A stretch of 37,070 nt of DNA from Candidatus Electrothrix gigas. Lineage in GTDB: Bacteria > Desulfobacterota > Desulfobulbia > Desulfobulbales > Desulfobulbaceae. The first letter of the stretch is position 1, and every line of letters begins with the position of its first letter. The stretch lies in contig QYLO01000032.1 of the NCBI GenBank assembly GCA_022766165.1, positions 1 through 37,070 on the forward strand. The letters run 5' to 3'. A program made the translations under genes and the position numbers. Shown here one piece after another: positions 1 to 8,252 of this stretch. The notes under the pieces were generated by a model. That model was given only the letters and a program-made list of their open reading frames with translations, was not told where the DNA came from and did not search any database.

Positions 1-187
1 AGGGAAAAATTGAGGATAAGATTTTTCAAAATTCTAATGCGTGGGCCAGGGAAGCAGCATAATCCAGCGCAAATCTTAACACAGCTTTAGTTCATCGGGA
101 ACCGTTGAGAACTTGCGACTGTAGAGTCCATATATGCTTCCGCAAATAAACGGAACCCGATGCAAAAAAACGTCTCGGATGAGTTCC

Positions 188-916
188 TTAATCAACTTTG
201 TCTGCCAAACCCTCAGCAATCTCTTTGTGCAGCTCACGAATCAGAGCAATGGGATCTTTGCTATCCCGGATCGGTCGACCGATAACTACATGATCTGCAC
301 CGTTAAGAATGGCCTGCTTTGCCGTAGCGATTCGCCTCTGATCATCTGAACCATCATCCACATTAGCCCCTGGCCTGATACCTGGAGTGACCACTAAAAA
401 ATTTTCCCCCAGATCATTGCGGAGCGGTTCAGCTTCCAAGGCAGAGGAAACCACGCCATCGCAACCGATTTCCAAAGCCTTGCGCGCTCGATGAAGCACC
501 AGATCCCGCACAGAACCGGTCATCCCCATTGCCCGCATATCCTCTTCATCAAAACTGGTCAGCACAGTGACAGCCAGAATTTTCATCTCACTGTCCTTGT
601 CCTGCACTGCGGCCCGTAAGATGGGATCATTGCCATGCACAGTGGCAAAGCTGACACCCCGATTTTTCAACTGATCCACAGCCAGCTTGACAGTCTCTGG
701 AATATCAAAAAACTTAAGGTCCACCATCACCTTATTACCACGGGCAATGATGGCATCAATGGTATGAAACCAGCCCGCTAAAAAGAGCTGGAGTCCTACC
801 TTAAAAAATTTGATCTCGCTGTCTAGCTTTTCCACCAAGGCCATTGCCTCATCAGGGGAAGTGACATCAAGGGCAAAGATAATGCGTTCGTTCAAAGGGA
901 TGTTTTTTTCTGTCAT
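188..916 (-). CDS. pyrF: Orotidine 5'-phosphate decarboxylase
   Basis: This enzyme decarboxylates OMP to UMP, the last step of de novo pyrimidine synthesis, in the cytosol. The 242-residue length is normal for bacterial PyrF. The protein opens with the first barrel strand (IIFALDV, 12-18), has Lys39 in the FFKVG segment, and carries the family signature DLKFFDIP (66-73) with the catalytic Asp66-Lys68-Asp71 set. The phosphate-binding VTPGIRP loop (about 176-182) and the IGRPI motif near the C-terminus are intact. The ATG overlaps the stop of the upstream nuclease gene as ATGA, so the two are probably translationally coupled. I see no clear terminator in the 187 bases downstream to the window edge. 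The assignment is secure. Confidence 0.96.
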   Translation of the reverse strand: MTEKNIPLNERIIFALDVTSPDEAMALVEKLDSEIKFFKVGLQLFLAGWFHTIDAIIARGNKVMVDLKFFDIPETVKLAVDQLKNRGVSFATVHGNDPILRAAVQDKDSEMKILAVTVLTSFDEEDMRAMGMTGSVRDLVLHRARKALEIGCDGVVSSALEAEPLRNDLGENFLVVTPGIRPGANVDDGSDDQRRIATAKQAILNGADHVVIGRPIRDSKDPIALIRELHKEIAEGLADKVD

Positions 917-1791
917 GGTTCCTTAGATGGTATCATTTTGTTAATTTCTTCAACCGATAGTTCGGTAATTTCTGCTATTTCCTGCGCATCAAGTACGCCC
1001 TTTTTAATGAGATTCATTGCGATCTGAAGGGCCTTTTTATCCTCGCCTTTTTTCACGCCGATTGTATAGGATGATTCCACCATACTGGCCTGATAGTGCA
1101 GATCGTCCTGATACCGCTCATACGCCCGGCGTTCTTCATCAGAAAGCTTGAGGATATCCAATTCCTGCTTGGCCTTTTCTAGTCCTTTAGCCTTAAAATC
1201 GCCTTTAATCTCTTCGTTTTTCAGAAAATAAATCCATTCATCCAGAGTATCTTTCGCAATATCATTAAAGTTATTCACTTTGACCAGATAGTATTCAGGG
1301 AAAATTTCATGGAGCTTGTCCCGTCCGTACAGGTTCTGCTGTTCTTCGGAGAGTTGCAAAAGATCCTGCTCATGCAGCCCTCGAAACGAGGTGGTGCCGT
1401 GATAAATGTAATCCTCTCCATGCCCCAGATCAAAGTAGAGGATATTGATAGAAATAACCTTGGCAACTTTGGAATAGGGTTCCTTTTTTTGCAGATGCTC
1501 TGTAATCACCTTGGAAGTGCCAAAAAGAATTCGCTGGAGATAATCAAACTCCCGTTCATACTGCACCTCGATAATGAGCATTTCTTTCTTCTGGTTTGTA
1601 ACCTTAAGATCCACCCGATTGAATTTATCACGAACATCCTCTTGATTACTTTCGCTTTCAAGTATTTCCAGGATGGTGACATCCTCCATCAGAAGCTCGC
1701 TGAGAAACCCTTCCAGGATTTCAAAGTTGGCCTTACTCCGCAGGAGCTTTTTCATGGCCCAGTCAAAGCTGATCAGTTTTCTTTGCGCCAT
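913..1791 (-). CDS. Rpn/PD-(D/E)XK nuclease family protein
   Basis: This 292-residue protein belongs to the PDDEXK_2/Rpn group, often annotated as 'PD-(D/E)XK nuclease family transposase' or 'recombination-promoting nuclease'. The visible nuclease core is RVDLKV (59-64, with Asp61), a short turn, and EVQYE (75-79), which gives the D-x13-ExQ form typical of this group. The C-terminal tail, with an NLIKKG helix (about 260) and an EIAEITELSVEEI segment, is also characteristic. Members have DNA cleavage activity and promote RecA-independent recombination in E. coli; the cellular role is poorly defined. It starts 7 bp after the upstream gene and ends inside the pyrF start codon, so it sits within an apparent operon with a housekeeping gene. 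All core residues appear intact, so it is probably functional. Confidence 0.85.
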   Translation of the reverse strand: MAQRKLISFDWAMKKLLRSKANFEILEGFLSELLMEDVTILEILESESNQEDVRDKFNRVDLKVTNQKKEMLIIEVQYEREFDYLQRILFGTSKVITEHLQKKEPYSKVAKVISINILYFDLGHGEDYIYHGTTSFRGLHEQDLLQLSEEQQNLYGRDKLHEIFPEYYLVKVNNFNDIAKDTLDEWIYFLKNEEIKGDFKAKGLEKAKQELDILKLSDEERRAYERYQDDLHYQASMVESSYTIGVKKGEDKKALQIAMNLIKKGVLDAQEIAEITELSVEEINKMIPSKEP

Positions 1792-1798
1792 TCTGTCC

Positions 1799-3502
1799 TC
1801 ATAGCCCAGCCAGTAGCGGTGAGCGTCCTGTCACCCGTTGTATCTCGGCCCGGAACGCAGAAAAGCGGTTGTATTTCTGATTTCTGTTCAAACGAAGAAA
1901 CTCGACAGCTTGGTCCTTTCGATCGTTGAGAATCAGGGCTTCCATGTATCCGCCCAGCACCTCGGCTGCACGAGCATAGGCTTTGCGGTACTTATTGGAA
2001 ACAATATGATCAATACGGGTCTGTGTCATCCTTTCAGCAAACTGAAACCATTCCTCCTGCGCTGCTGAGTCAGCCTTGGCAAGGTGCTGCAAAATCTCGT
2101 CAGTAATCGTTTTTTCATTGCTCAAGGCCAGATAGCCGCTGAACAGGTCGTGAATTGTCCGGGCTTCTACAGAGCATCGAACCAAGGCAAGTAAAACACA
2201 GGTATAGACAACCGCTGTGGTTTGCTTGCTATTTGACCAGCCCACAGCGGCTTTTCCATCGATCTCGGCAAAGGCATCCTCAAGTCGGCCCAACAGCAGC
2301 AATACCTTGATCTTGAGCAGAAAAAATCTACTTTCTTGCCAAGATGTCTCCTTCTGGCTACCCTCAAGCCTGTTGTTAAGAAAAGCAAGAGCGGTATGCA
2401 GCATCTCCTCTTTGGCCTCCTGCTTCCTGGCCTCTTCCAGCCAACAGTCCAAGTGCTGACCGTTTGGCTCGGAGAAAAACTGCTCCTGTTTCCCGTGCAG
2501 AACAAGATCTTTCTTCTCTGTCTGCTTGCCTGCCCGAATCAAGGCAGCAGCGGCAGCAGTCCGCAGTCGGTCTGGCGGCATACTGTCCAAGGCTTCCAGA
2601 GCAGCCTGTGCCGTTTCTTCCCATAAGGCCTCTTCCTCTAGCTGGGTCAACCAATAGAGATAGCCTACCGGACTCTTTTTTTGACGAACTGCTGTAGCAA
2701 GCCCTTGCAGACTGTCGGTCAGGTATATAGCTTCCAGGCAGAGCAACACCGCCCGATTATCCCTCTTCCTTTGCAGGGCGGTTTGTATACCTTGCAGGAA
2801 ATCGTCCCATTCAGAGATGTCTTCGGGGCGGGCATTGTACACGTCCTGCAGAGAGGGAAGCCATTTCTCGTAGGGATCATCGTATTGACCCGCTACAGGA
2901 TAATCAACTTCCATTGCATCAAGCACCTGTTGTGTGCGGTCAGCGGTAGCTACTGTTTCATAGACACTGCGGCAGTATCTGGCCAGGGTTTCTTGCCAGT
3001 TTATGTCTATATCCTGCCGATTAATTTCGTAATACAGTTTTAGTTCACTGCTGTGCAGAAAAATACTGAAGAGTTGCTGATACACCTTGCGGGCAGACGC
3101 AAGTTCTCCGGAAAGAAAAAGCTGGTCCGCCTCTGCAAATATCTCTTCAAGCTCTTTTTGCTGCTCCGGGGACATAATCTCCGGCTCATCATCATAATAG
3201 TTGCTATAGTCCTCGTAGATCTCGTAATACGAACCGTCCTCAATAGACTCTTGGCGTTCAAGAATTTCTTCTATAATATCCTCAATCCGTTCGAGAATGT
3301 CCTCGACATCTTCCGCACTGTCTGAAGGGTCAGAGGGAATGGTCGCAGTTATTTCAAGTTTCTCCAGAAAACTCTGACGTTCTTTGGTTGGCACCTCCTG
3401 TGCTATGCTGCACAACAGATCAATCAGTTGAGATGATGACAGCCTGTGGCAATGGGTTCTGACCAGCTCAATATAGGGTTTTAAAGTCAGCGTATTCGAC
3501 AT
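1799..3502 (-). CDS. Hypothetical alpha-helical repeat protein, acidic N-terminus
   Basis: I do not recognise a named family. The 567-residue product is almost wholly helical. Residues 1-50 form a small helical domain. Residues 58-110 are very acidic and Tyr/Asp/Glu-rich (for example YEDYSNYYDDEPE), probably flexible or coiled coil. From about residue 112 there are successive helix pairs of TPR/alpha-solenoid type, such as the segment around 120-150. The C-terminal part (KYNRFSAFRAEIQ) resembles the solenoid tails found with some SWIM zinc-finger proteins, but no SWIM CxC-x(n)-CxH motif is present. There is no signal peptide or membrane segment, so a cytosolic scaffold or protein-interaction role is the best inference. 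It is the first gene of a unit with the Rpn nuclease and pyrF. Confidence 0.75.
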   Translation of the reverse strand: MSNTLTLKPYIELVRTHCHRLSSSQLIDLLCSIAQEVPTKERQSFLEKLEITATIPSDPSDSAEDVEDILERIEDIIEEILERQESIEDGSYYEIYEDYSNYYDDEPEIMSPEQQKELEEIFAEADQLFLSGELASARKVYQQLFSIFLHSSELKLYYEINRQDIDINWQETLARYCRSVYETVATADRTQQVLDAMEVDYPVAGQYDDPYEKWLPSLQDVYNARPEDISEWDDFLQGIQTALQRKRDNRAVLLCLEAIYLTDSLQGLATAVRQKKSPVGYLYWLTQLEEEALWEETAQAALEALDSMPPDRLRTAAAAALIRAGKQTEKKDLVLHGKQEQFFSEPNGQHLDCWLEEARKQEAKEEMLHTALAFLNNRLEGSQKETSWQESRFFLLKIKVLLLLGRLEDAFAEIDGKAAVGWSNSKQTTAVVYTCVLLALVRCSVEARTIHDLFSGYLALSNEKTITDEILQHLAKADSAAQEEWFQFAERMTQTRIDHIVSNKYRKAYARAAEVLGGYMEALILNDRKDQAVEFLRLNRNQKYNRFSAFRAEIQRVTGRSPLLAGL

Positions 3503-3615
3503 CTTCTTGCCTCCTTTTTATATTTTTTTAATAGGTTGCGTGGCTCCAGCACGTTGTAGCAAGAGCGTAACAGTGATATGTAATAACAGGCAACCAACCG
3601 AATGTAAAGAGATAT

Positions 3616-4506
3616 CTATAAAAATATATCTCCCTTGCCATCTGGGATAACAGCACCCCCTTGCATATTTTGTTGTTTTGGCAGGGCAAGATAATACTCC
3701 CCCTCTTCCGGCCTTCCGTGCTTAATACATCCCTTACCATAAATACGGCATTTTCTTTCCAGTTCTGCAACAACTTGGTCATATTGCTCTGCCTTAAGCG
3801 AGGTATTCTCAAGCAGCAAACAAAGCGAGTAAATACGCCATCTGTCCATTCCCAAACGATGAAGAGCAGAGAGCTGGTCTGGTCGCCCACCATCTTTGAG
3901 TGTCAGTGCCTCATCAACAAGAAGGAACGCTTCTTCTCTGCTGACCCTGAGCCAAAGATCATAATCCTCACAACAGGGCATATTCTCATTAAATAGCCCG
4001 TAACGCTGAAAAATTTCTCGCTGCATCATGACAGTGGACATACCAACCACACACATCCGTAACGCACGTTGAAATATTTCGCCATGAGGGGGGGCATGTT
4101 TCTTTTTCTGATTCACCTGCATCCCGTGCCGGTACCAAATTTCCCTGGTATGAGAAATCAGATATTGCGGTTGCCGCTGCATAGCATGGAGTTGCATCTC
4201 TAATTTATGGGGAACCCAGCGATCATCAGAGTCAAGAAAGCAGAGCATGTCATGCTGTGCCGCAGTAATTCCCAGGTTGCGGGCTGCGGAAGCTCCTTTA
4301 TTTTCCTGATACAGATAACGAATAGGTATATGATTATTTTTACTGATTTGTTGAACAATCTCTGGGGTTGCATCAGTGGAACCGTCATCAACGACTATAA
4401 TTTCTCCACAGATTGCTCCAGAGGTAAGCGTTTGATCCAGTACTGAAGCGATTGCCTGTTCAATAAACTCTGCTCGATTATACGTTGGAATAATAACTGA
4501 AATCAT
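3616..4506 (-). CDS. Family 2 glycosyltransferase
   Basis: This is a GT-A fold, family 2 glycosyltransferase of 296 residues that transfers a sugar from a nucleotide donor, probably for surface polysaccharide or glycan synthesis. The start MISVIIPTYNRAEF is the classic N-terminus. The nucleotide-binding IIVVDDGSTD lies at 36-45, the metal-binding DxD is D92-S93-D94 in CFLDSDDRW, and CEDYDLWLR (179-187) is the usual acceptor/catalytic region. An in-frame ATG at 4548 would add 14 residues. I prefer 4506 because GAGAG sits six bases before it and the family normally starts there. No other polysaccharide genes are nearby, so the acceptor cannot be inferred. It is separated from the downstream minus-strand gene by about 110 bp of AT-rich DNA. 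Confidence 0.9.
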   Translation of the reverse strand: MISVIIPTYNRAEFIEQAIASVLDQTLTSGAICGEIIVVDDGSTDATPEIVQQISKNNHIPIRYLYQENKGASAARNLGITAAQHDMLCFLDSDDRWVPHKLEMQLHAMQRQPQYLISHTREIWYRHGMQVNQKKKHAPPHGEIFQRALRMCVVGMSTVMMQREIFQRYGLFNENMPCCEDYDLWLRVSREEAFLLVDEALTLKDGGRPDQLSALHRLGMDRWRIYSLCLLLENTSLKAEQYDQVVAELERKCRIYGKGCIKHGRPEEGEYYLALPKQQNMQGGAVIPDGKGDIFL

Positions 4507-4801
4507 ACGTTCTCTCGTGTGTTTTTGTTCAAAACAGCTCTCCTGCATGTTCTAGCATGTTCTATCTTCCAATCCTAACATTTCATATCCCTTGCCATAT
4601 TTTTCCTACCATCAACAGCAAAGATAGTGTAAGGTGTTTTGTTTTTCTTTGAGGTGAGTTTACCCCTAATTTTCAACAGAAAAGCAGCAACGCCAAAACG
4701 AGAAATTTTCTCGGGAGTTTTTCAAGTGTTCTCTTACGCTCCACGGACAAACCTGCTTTATCAGTCATTCATAAAAAATAATATTTTTAAGGAGAATTTC
4801 C

Positions 4802-5449
4802 ATGAAGCTTATCCTTCTCGGCGCACCTGGTGCAGGTAAAGGAACTGTTGCTAAACTACTGACTGCCATTGACGGTTCTGTGCAAATTTCCACTGGCGAT
4901 ATCCTGCGGGGTGCTGTGCAGGCTGGAACCGACCTGGGCAAAGAGGCTGAAGACTATATGAAGCGTGGTGATCTGGTGCCTGATTCGCTGATCATGGGCA
5001 TTATGGAAAAACGCCTTCAAGAAGACGACTGTGCCAGTGGTTTTCTGCTGGATGGCTTTCCCCGTACCATTCCCCAGGCTGAGGCCCTCAAAGAGCTGCT
5101 GACCAAACTCGACATCACGCTGGACAAGGCTGTCAACATTGATGTACCCAAGGACATTATTTTAGATCGTCTCTGTACCCGTCGCACCTGCGAGAACAGC
5201 GACTGTCAGGCTATCTATAATGTGAAGTCCAATCCGCCCAAGCAGGAAGGTATCTGCGATACATGCGGGTCCAAGGTTGTGCAACGTGAAGACGAGACTG
5301 AAGAGGCAATTAGCCACCGTTTAGCCACTTATAACGAGAAAACTGCTCCGCTGATCGGGTTTTACGAAAAAGAAGGACTGCTGCTCTCTGTTGAGGCCAC
5401 CTCCAGCGATGCTGTTATTGAAGCTGTGAAAAAAGAGTTGAGCCTGTAA
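4802..5449 (+). CDS. adk: Adenylate kinase (zinc-type LID)
   Basis: Adenylate kinase interconverts ATP + AMP and 2 ADP in the cytosol. The 215 residues include the P-loop GAPGAGKGT (7-15), the AMP-binding TGDILR (31-36), and the DGFPRT motif (84-89). The LID domain carries Cys130, Cys135, Cys152 and Cys155 (plus Cys125), which matches the metal-binding long form rather than the E. coli polar LID; the spacing of the first pair, CENSDC, is slightly wider than the common CxxC. The start is fixed by AAGGAG six to seven bases upstream. It precedes purC in the same direction, with 137 bp between them occupied by a palindromic element, so they may or may not share a transcript. Confidence 0.97.
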   Translation: MKLILLGAPGAGKGTVAKLLTAIDGSVQISTGDILRGAVQAGTDLGKEAEDYMKRGDLVPDSLIMGIMEKRLQEDDCASGFLLDGFPRTIPQAEALKELLTKLDITLDKAVNIDVPKDIILDRLCTRRTCENSDCQAIYNVKSNPPKQEGICDTCGSKVVQREDETEEAISHRLATYNEKTAPLIGFYEKEGLLLSVEATSSDAVIEAVKKELSL

Positions 5450-5486
5450 AATTTTCAATACATACAACTCTTTTTAATACGGAACT

Positions 5487-5553
5487 GTAGGGGCGAATCT
5501 TGTATTCGTCCTCAAGGCCTAGCAATAAGGGCGATCACAAGGATCGCCCCTAC
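5487..5553. repeat. 67-bp REP-like palindromic element
   Basis: The element is bounded by perfect 10-bp inverted arms, GTAGGGGCGA (5487-5496) and TCGCCCCTAC (5544-5553). The right half contains a nested hairpin, GGGCGATC / GATCGCCC, around CACAAG. It lies in the short gap between adk and purC. Extragenic elements with GGGGCGA...TCGCCCC arms are common multicopy repeats in bacterial genomes; here only one copy is in the window, though an element of similar size lies at 35701-35768. Confidence 0.7.
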
Positions 5554-5586
5554 TTCGCTTCATTTACCTTTATCTGGTATATACCC

Positions 5587-6477
5587 ATGAGTAACCCTGT
5601 TATCCGAACTGATTTGCCAGAACTGAACCTGCTGCATCGGGGCAAGGTTCGCGACATGTATGAAATTCCCGGTCATGAGGACAAACTGCTCATGATTGCT
5701 ACTGATAGAATCTCTGCCTATGATGTGGTCATGGACGATCCCATTGTTGACAAGGGCAAGGTGCTGACCCAGATCTCCCTGTTCTGGTTTGATCTGCTGG
5801 CTGATATTGTGGACAACCACCTTATCTCTGCTAAGGTTGAGCAGTACCCGGAAGTCTGTCATCAGTATCAAGAGCAGCTGGAAGGACGTTCTATGCTGGT
5901 GCGCAAGACCAAGGTCATGCCCATTGAATGTATTGTGCGGGGCTATCTCTCTGGTTCCTTCTGGTCAGCCTATAAAAAGAATACCACGGTTTGTGGCTTT
6001 GCCCTGCCCCAAGGTATGCAGGAATCTGATAGGTTTCCGCAGCCACTCTTTACTCCGTCCACCAAGGCGGAACAAGGGCTGCACGACGAGAACATCTCTG
6101 TGGCCCAGATGGAAGAAATCATTGGCAAGGATATTGCCGCTACAATGGCTGACATCTCTGTTCGTCTCTACGAAAAGGCTGCAGAGTATGCCCGCAGCAA
6201 GGGTATTATTATTGCAGACACCAAGTTTGAACTTGGGATGGTTGATGACGAGCTGATCCTGATTGACGAGGTCTTGACGCCGGATTCTTCCCGCTTCTGG
6301 CCTATGGATGAGTATACACCGGGCCAGGGACAGCCCAGCTTTGATAAACAGTTTCTCCGTGACTACCTCTCTTCTTTGGACTGGGATAAACAACCGCCTC
6401 CGCCGCCTCTGCCCGTAGAAATTACGGAAAAAACCGCTGCTCGCTATAAAGAGGCACAGGAACGGCTGACAGTGTAA
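5587..6477 (+). CDS. purC: SAICAR synthase (phosphoribosylaminoimidazole-succinocarboxamide synthase)
   Basis: PurC condenses CAIR with aspartate using ATP to give SAICAR in purine synthesis. The protein is 296 residues, the longer class also found as a separate enzyme in many bacteria and yeast (E. coli has 237). Recognisable segments are HRGKVRDMYEI near the N-terminus, ATDRISAYDVVM, the hallmark VRGYLSGSFW (PIECIVRGYLSGS), and DTKFELG...LIDEVLTPDSSRFW near the end. The frame is open upstream to 5500, but those residues are encoded by the palindromic element and lack similarity to PurC, so I place the start at MSNPVIRTD. The ribosome-binding site before this ATG is weak. It is probably a single gene, since only repeats follow downstream. 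Confidence 0.95.
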   Translation: MSNPVIRTDLPELNLLHRGKVRDMYEIPGHEDKLLMIATDRISAYDVVMDDPIVDKGKVLTQISLFWFDLLADIVDNHLISAKVEQYPEVCHQYQEQLEGRSMLVRKTKVMPIECIVRGYLSGSFWSAYKKNTTVCGFALPQGMQESDRFPQPLFTPSTKAEQGLHDENISVAQMEEIIGKDIAATMADISVRLYEKAAEYARSKGIIIADTKFELGMVDDELILIDEVLTPDSSRFWPMDEYTPGQGQPSFDKQFLRDYLSSLDWDKQPPPPPLPVEITEKTAARYKEAQERLTV

Positions 6478-6559
6478 CCGGAGAATATAGCATTATTGTT
6501 TACTCACTGGCGTTCTTGCTTTCTCCTCTCATCCCCTTCTCTCCCCCGCTACACCATAC

Positions 6560-6628
6560 AGGTAAGTCTCCAAGACATACCTAGGTAAGTCCGTCAGTAC
6601 CATCTAGGTAAGTCTCCAAGACATACCT
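6560..6628. repeat. Three tandem 23-bp near-palindromic repeats
   Basis: Three units of exactly 23 bp start at 6560, 6583 and 6606, each beginning AGGTAAGTC. Units 1 and 3 are identical; unit 2 has diverged in its second half but keeps the length. Units 1 and 3 can each fold as a hairpin with arms AGGTAAGTCT and AGACATACCT (9 of 10 paired). The repeats lie in the 283-bp gap between the convergent purC and bd-like cytochrome genes. No function is known to me. Confidence 0.8.
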
Positions 6629-6711
6629 AGTACAGTCGTAAATTAAACATTGCTTTTTTCCTGACAGTACTCCTCCTCTTTGATATCTGCGCAATTTTGG
6701 CAAAGAGACAT

Positions 6712-6744
6712 AAAAAAAGGCCACTCTTCACCAGAGCAGCCTTT
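6712..6744 (-). terminator. Intrinsic terminator of the bd-like cytochrome gene
   Basis: Read on the minus strand, a stem AAAGGC...GCCTTT with an inner CTCT/AGAG stem is followed by a run of seven T. It begins 17 bases after the stop codon at 6761. Confidence 0.85.
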
Positions 6745-6760
6745 GTATCAAAAAAGAGAG

Positions 6761-8047
6761 TTACTTGTTTTGTAGCAGGTAATCGGCAAGAGCATCAAGT
6801 TCGGCATCTGTACCATTAAAAGGTGGCATCACCATATTTGCCGGTGCAGGCGGCTGACTAATAAAGTTCATAATCTTTTCCTTGGTATACCGCTCTGAAA
6901 CATTGCTGAGATCAGGTCCGTTTGTACCACCCTCTCCGTTATGCGTATGACATGCCTGACACTGGGATTTTTTGAAAACTTGCTTACCTTCTATGGTATC
7001 TGACTGGATCTCGGTTTTTTTTCTAGGGTTTATCTTTTTATCGAATGAACGGGTAAACTGCTGATCCATACGCATGGTTCCCCAAATTAAATAGGGTTTT
7101 CTTGCCCTTTCACGGGTAAACGCACCCATAAAAAAGGCGAGAAGCATGGCGATTGAAGCAACTAACAATGCCTTACGTCCCTTTTCATGTCCCATGACCC
7201 AGTAGAAAATTGTGCAGATAACAGCAAGACTTCCCAGTCCAACCATGACATACAGAAAGGGCGTAGCAGCGCCACCAATGAGCTGTAACCAAGGATTAGG
7301 TGGAGGAAGTGCCTCTGTCGCTGACTTCACCTTGAGTAAAAAGGAGAGCCCTGATAACGGCTGCAAAAAGAGCAAGACACCGCCAATAGCTCCGCTAAAC
7401 CGATTAACCTTTTCATAATACTGTTGATCTTCACCTTGCTTTCTAGATTTCCAGTAGCTCCAAATAAATACAATCAAGGCACCGTTGATGAAACAGGGCA
7501 GAGCCAAGTGAATGCTGGACTCAAGAAGAAGCGGAGTATTAAAGGCATCCCAACGACTCAGGGTGTCTACCCACTTACCCGGTACCATCATAAAAATCCA
7601 GATAGCGTTCAGGAGAAGACCGGCTAGTGTAGCAAAAAGAGCTGTACATATTCCGTAAAAAATATGTACTCCCCGAGAGACAGAGTCCCACGTATTATAA
7701 TAGGTAACTGCAAAAATCATCAAAAACAAAAAAACTGCGCCTTCAGCAAGAAAAGGCCAAAACTGCGTTGAGTAAAGAAAAGCGCCGAATGGAGTCCAGA
7801 GTCCGATGGTGAGTACGACAATGGCGACTCCGAGGACACCATTAATCTTCATCATACCGGAAAGAAAACGTGAGACGCCCTTGGCTAATCTTATGTAATC
7901 ATCATCTTTTTTTCTTGTTCCCCACCATTCAGCAAGAACAGCAAGCGCAGATCCACCAACTGCAAAAAAAGCAAAAAAGACGTGTGTCAGAATAACCACC
8001 GCCATAATAATACTGTTACCCAACAAGGGAAAATCTATTCTGTCCAC
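6761..8047 (-). CDS. Cytochrome bd oxidase subunit I-like protein fused to cytochrome c domain
   Basis: The 428-residue membrane protein looks like a CydA homologue with a C-terminal c-type cytochrome. About eight hydrophobic segments cover residues 10-312. His22 (LTHVFF), Glu102 (FLAEGAVF) and His180 (SIHLAL) align by position with the high-spin heme ligand, the conserved Glu and the heme b558 ligand of CydA. The usual GRQPW motif is replaced by ARKPYLIWG (315-323), and the region where the quinol Q-loop lies is short. The C-terminus has the heme c motif CQACH (363-367) and likely Met ligand in MVMPP (405-409). Known bd-superfamily members with attached heme c (the OR-C type, as I recall the published classification) may take electrons from cytochrome c rather than quinol; that is inference here. 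No CydB-like gene is adjacent. A terminator follows it. Confidence 0.82.
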   Translation of the reverse strand: MDRIDFPLLGNSIIMAVVILTHVFFAFFAVGGSALAVLAEWWGTRKKDDDYIRLAKGVSRFLSGMMKINGVLGVAIVVLTIGLWTPFGAFLYSTQFWPFLAEGAVFLFLMIFAVTYYNTWDSVSRGVHIFYGICTALFATLAGLLLNAIWIFMMVPGKWVDTLSRWDAFNTPLLLESSIHLALPCFINGALIVFIWSYWKSRKQGEDQQYYEKVNRFSGAIGGVLLFLQPLSGLSFLLKVKSATEALPPPNPWLQLIGGAATPFLYVMVGLGSLAVICTIFYWVMGHEKGRKALLVASIAMLLAFFMGAFTRERARKPYLIWGTMRMDQQFTRSFDKKINPRKKTEIQSDTIEGKQVFKKSQCQACHTHNGEGGTNGPDLSNVSERYTKEKIMNFISQPPAPANMVMPPFNGTDAELDALADYLLQNK

Positions 8048-8102
8048 CTGTTCCTCCTTTAAAAAAAAATAAAGCCTCTACCTCCTCTTATCTAAGGCGG
8101 CC

Positions 8103-8140
8103 CAGCATCCCCGTGGATGCTGTTCTACGGACCCTCCGTA
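8103..8140. repeat. Two adjacent perfect stem-loops
   Basis: CAGCATCC (8103-8110) pairs with GGATGCTG (8115-8122) around CCGT, and TACGGA (8126-8131) pairs with TCCGTA (8135-8140) around CCC. Both lie in the 205-bp gap between the stop of the acyl-CoA synthetase and the start of the bd-like gene, both on the minus strand. No T-run follows on either strand, so these are not classical terminators; they could be mRNA processing or stability elements. Confidence 0.6.
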
Positions 8141-8252
8141 AAACGGGCTTCGCTTATTTGTCCAGTTTACACCCTCAAAATAAAATACTCAAGGAAGTGA
8201 AAAAAAAAATCAAAATTTCCTTTATTGAGCAGGAAGTTATCTGTGTATAGAC

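Noticed and set aside
60..72. A 13-bp match (AATCCAGCGCAAA) between the left edge and the transposase gene near 36331
   Set aside because: The flanks do not continue the similarity, and 13 bp is too short to infer a second IS copy.
1309..1929. 206-codon open frame on the plus strand
   Set aside because: It crosses two well-supported minus-strand genes and has no family features.
5500..5586. N-terminal extension of purC from an upstream ATG
   Set aside because: The extension is encoded by a palindromic repeat, and the conserved PurC sequence begins at 5587.
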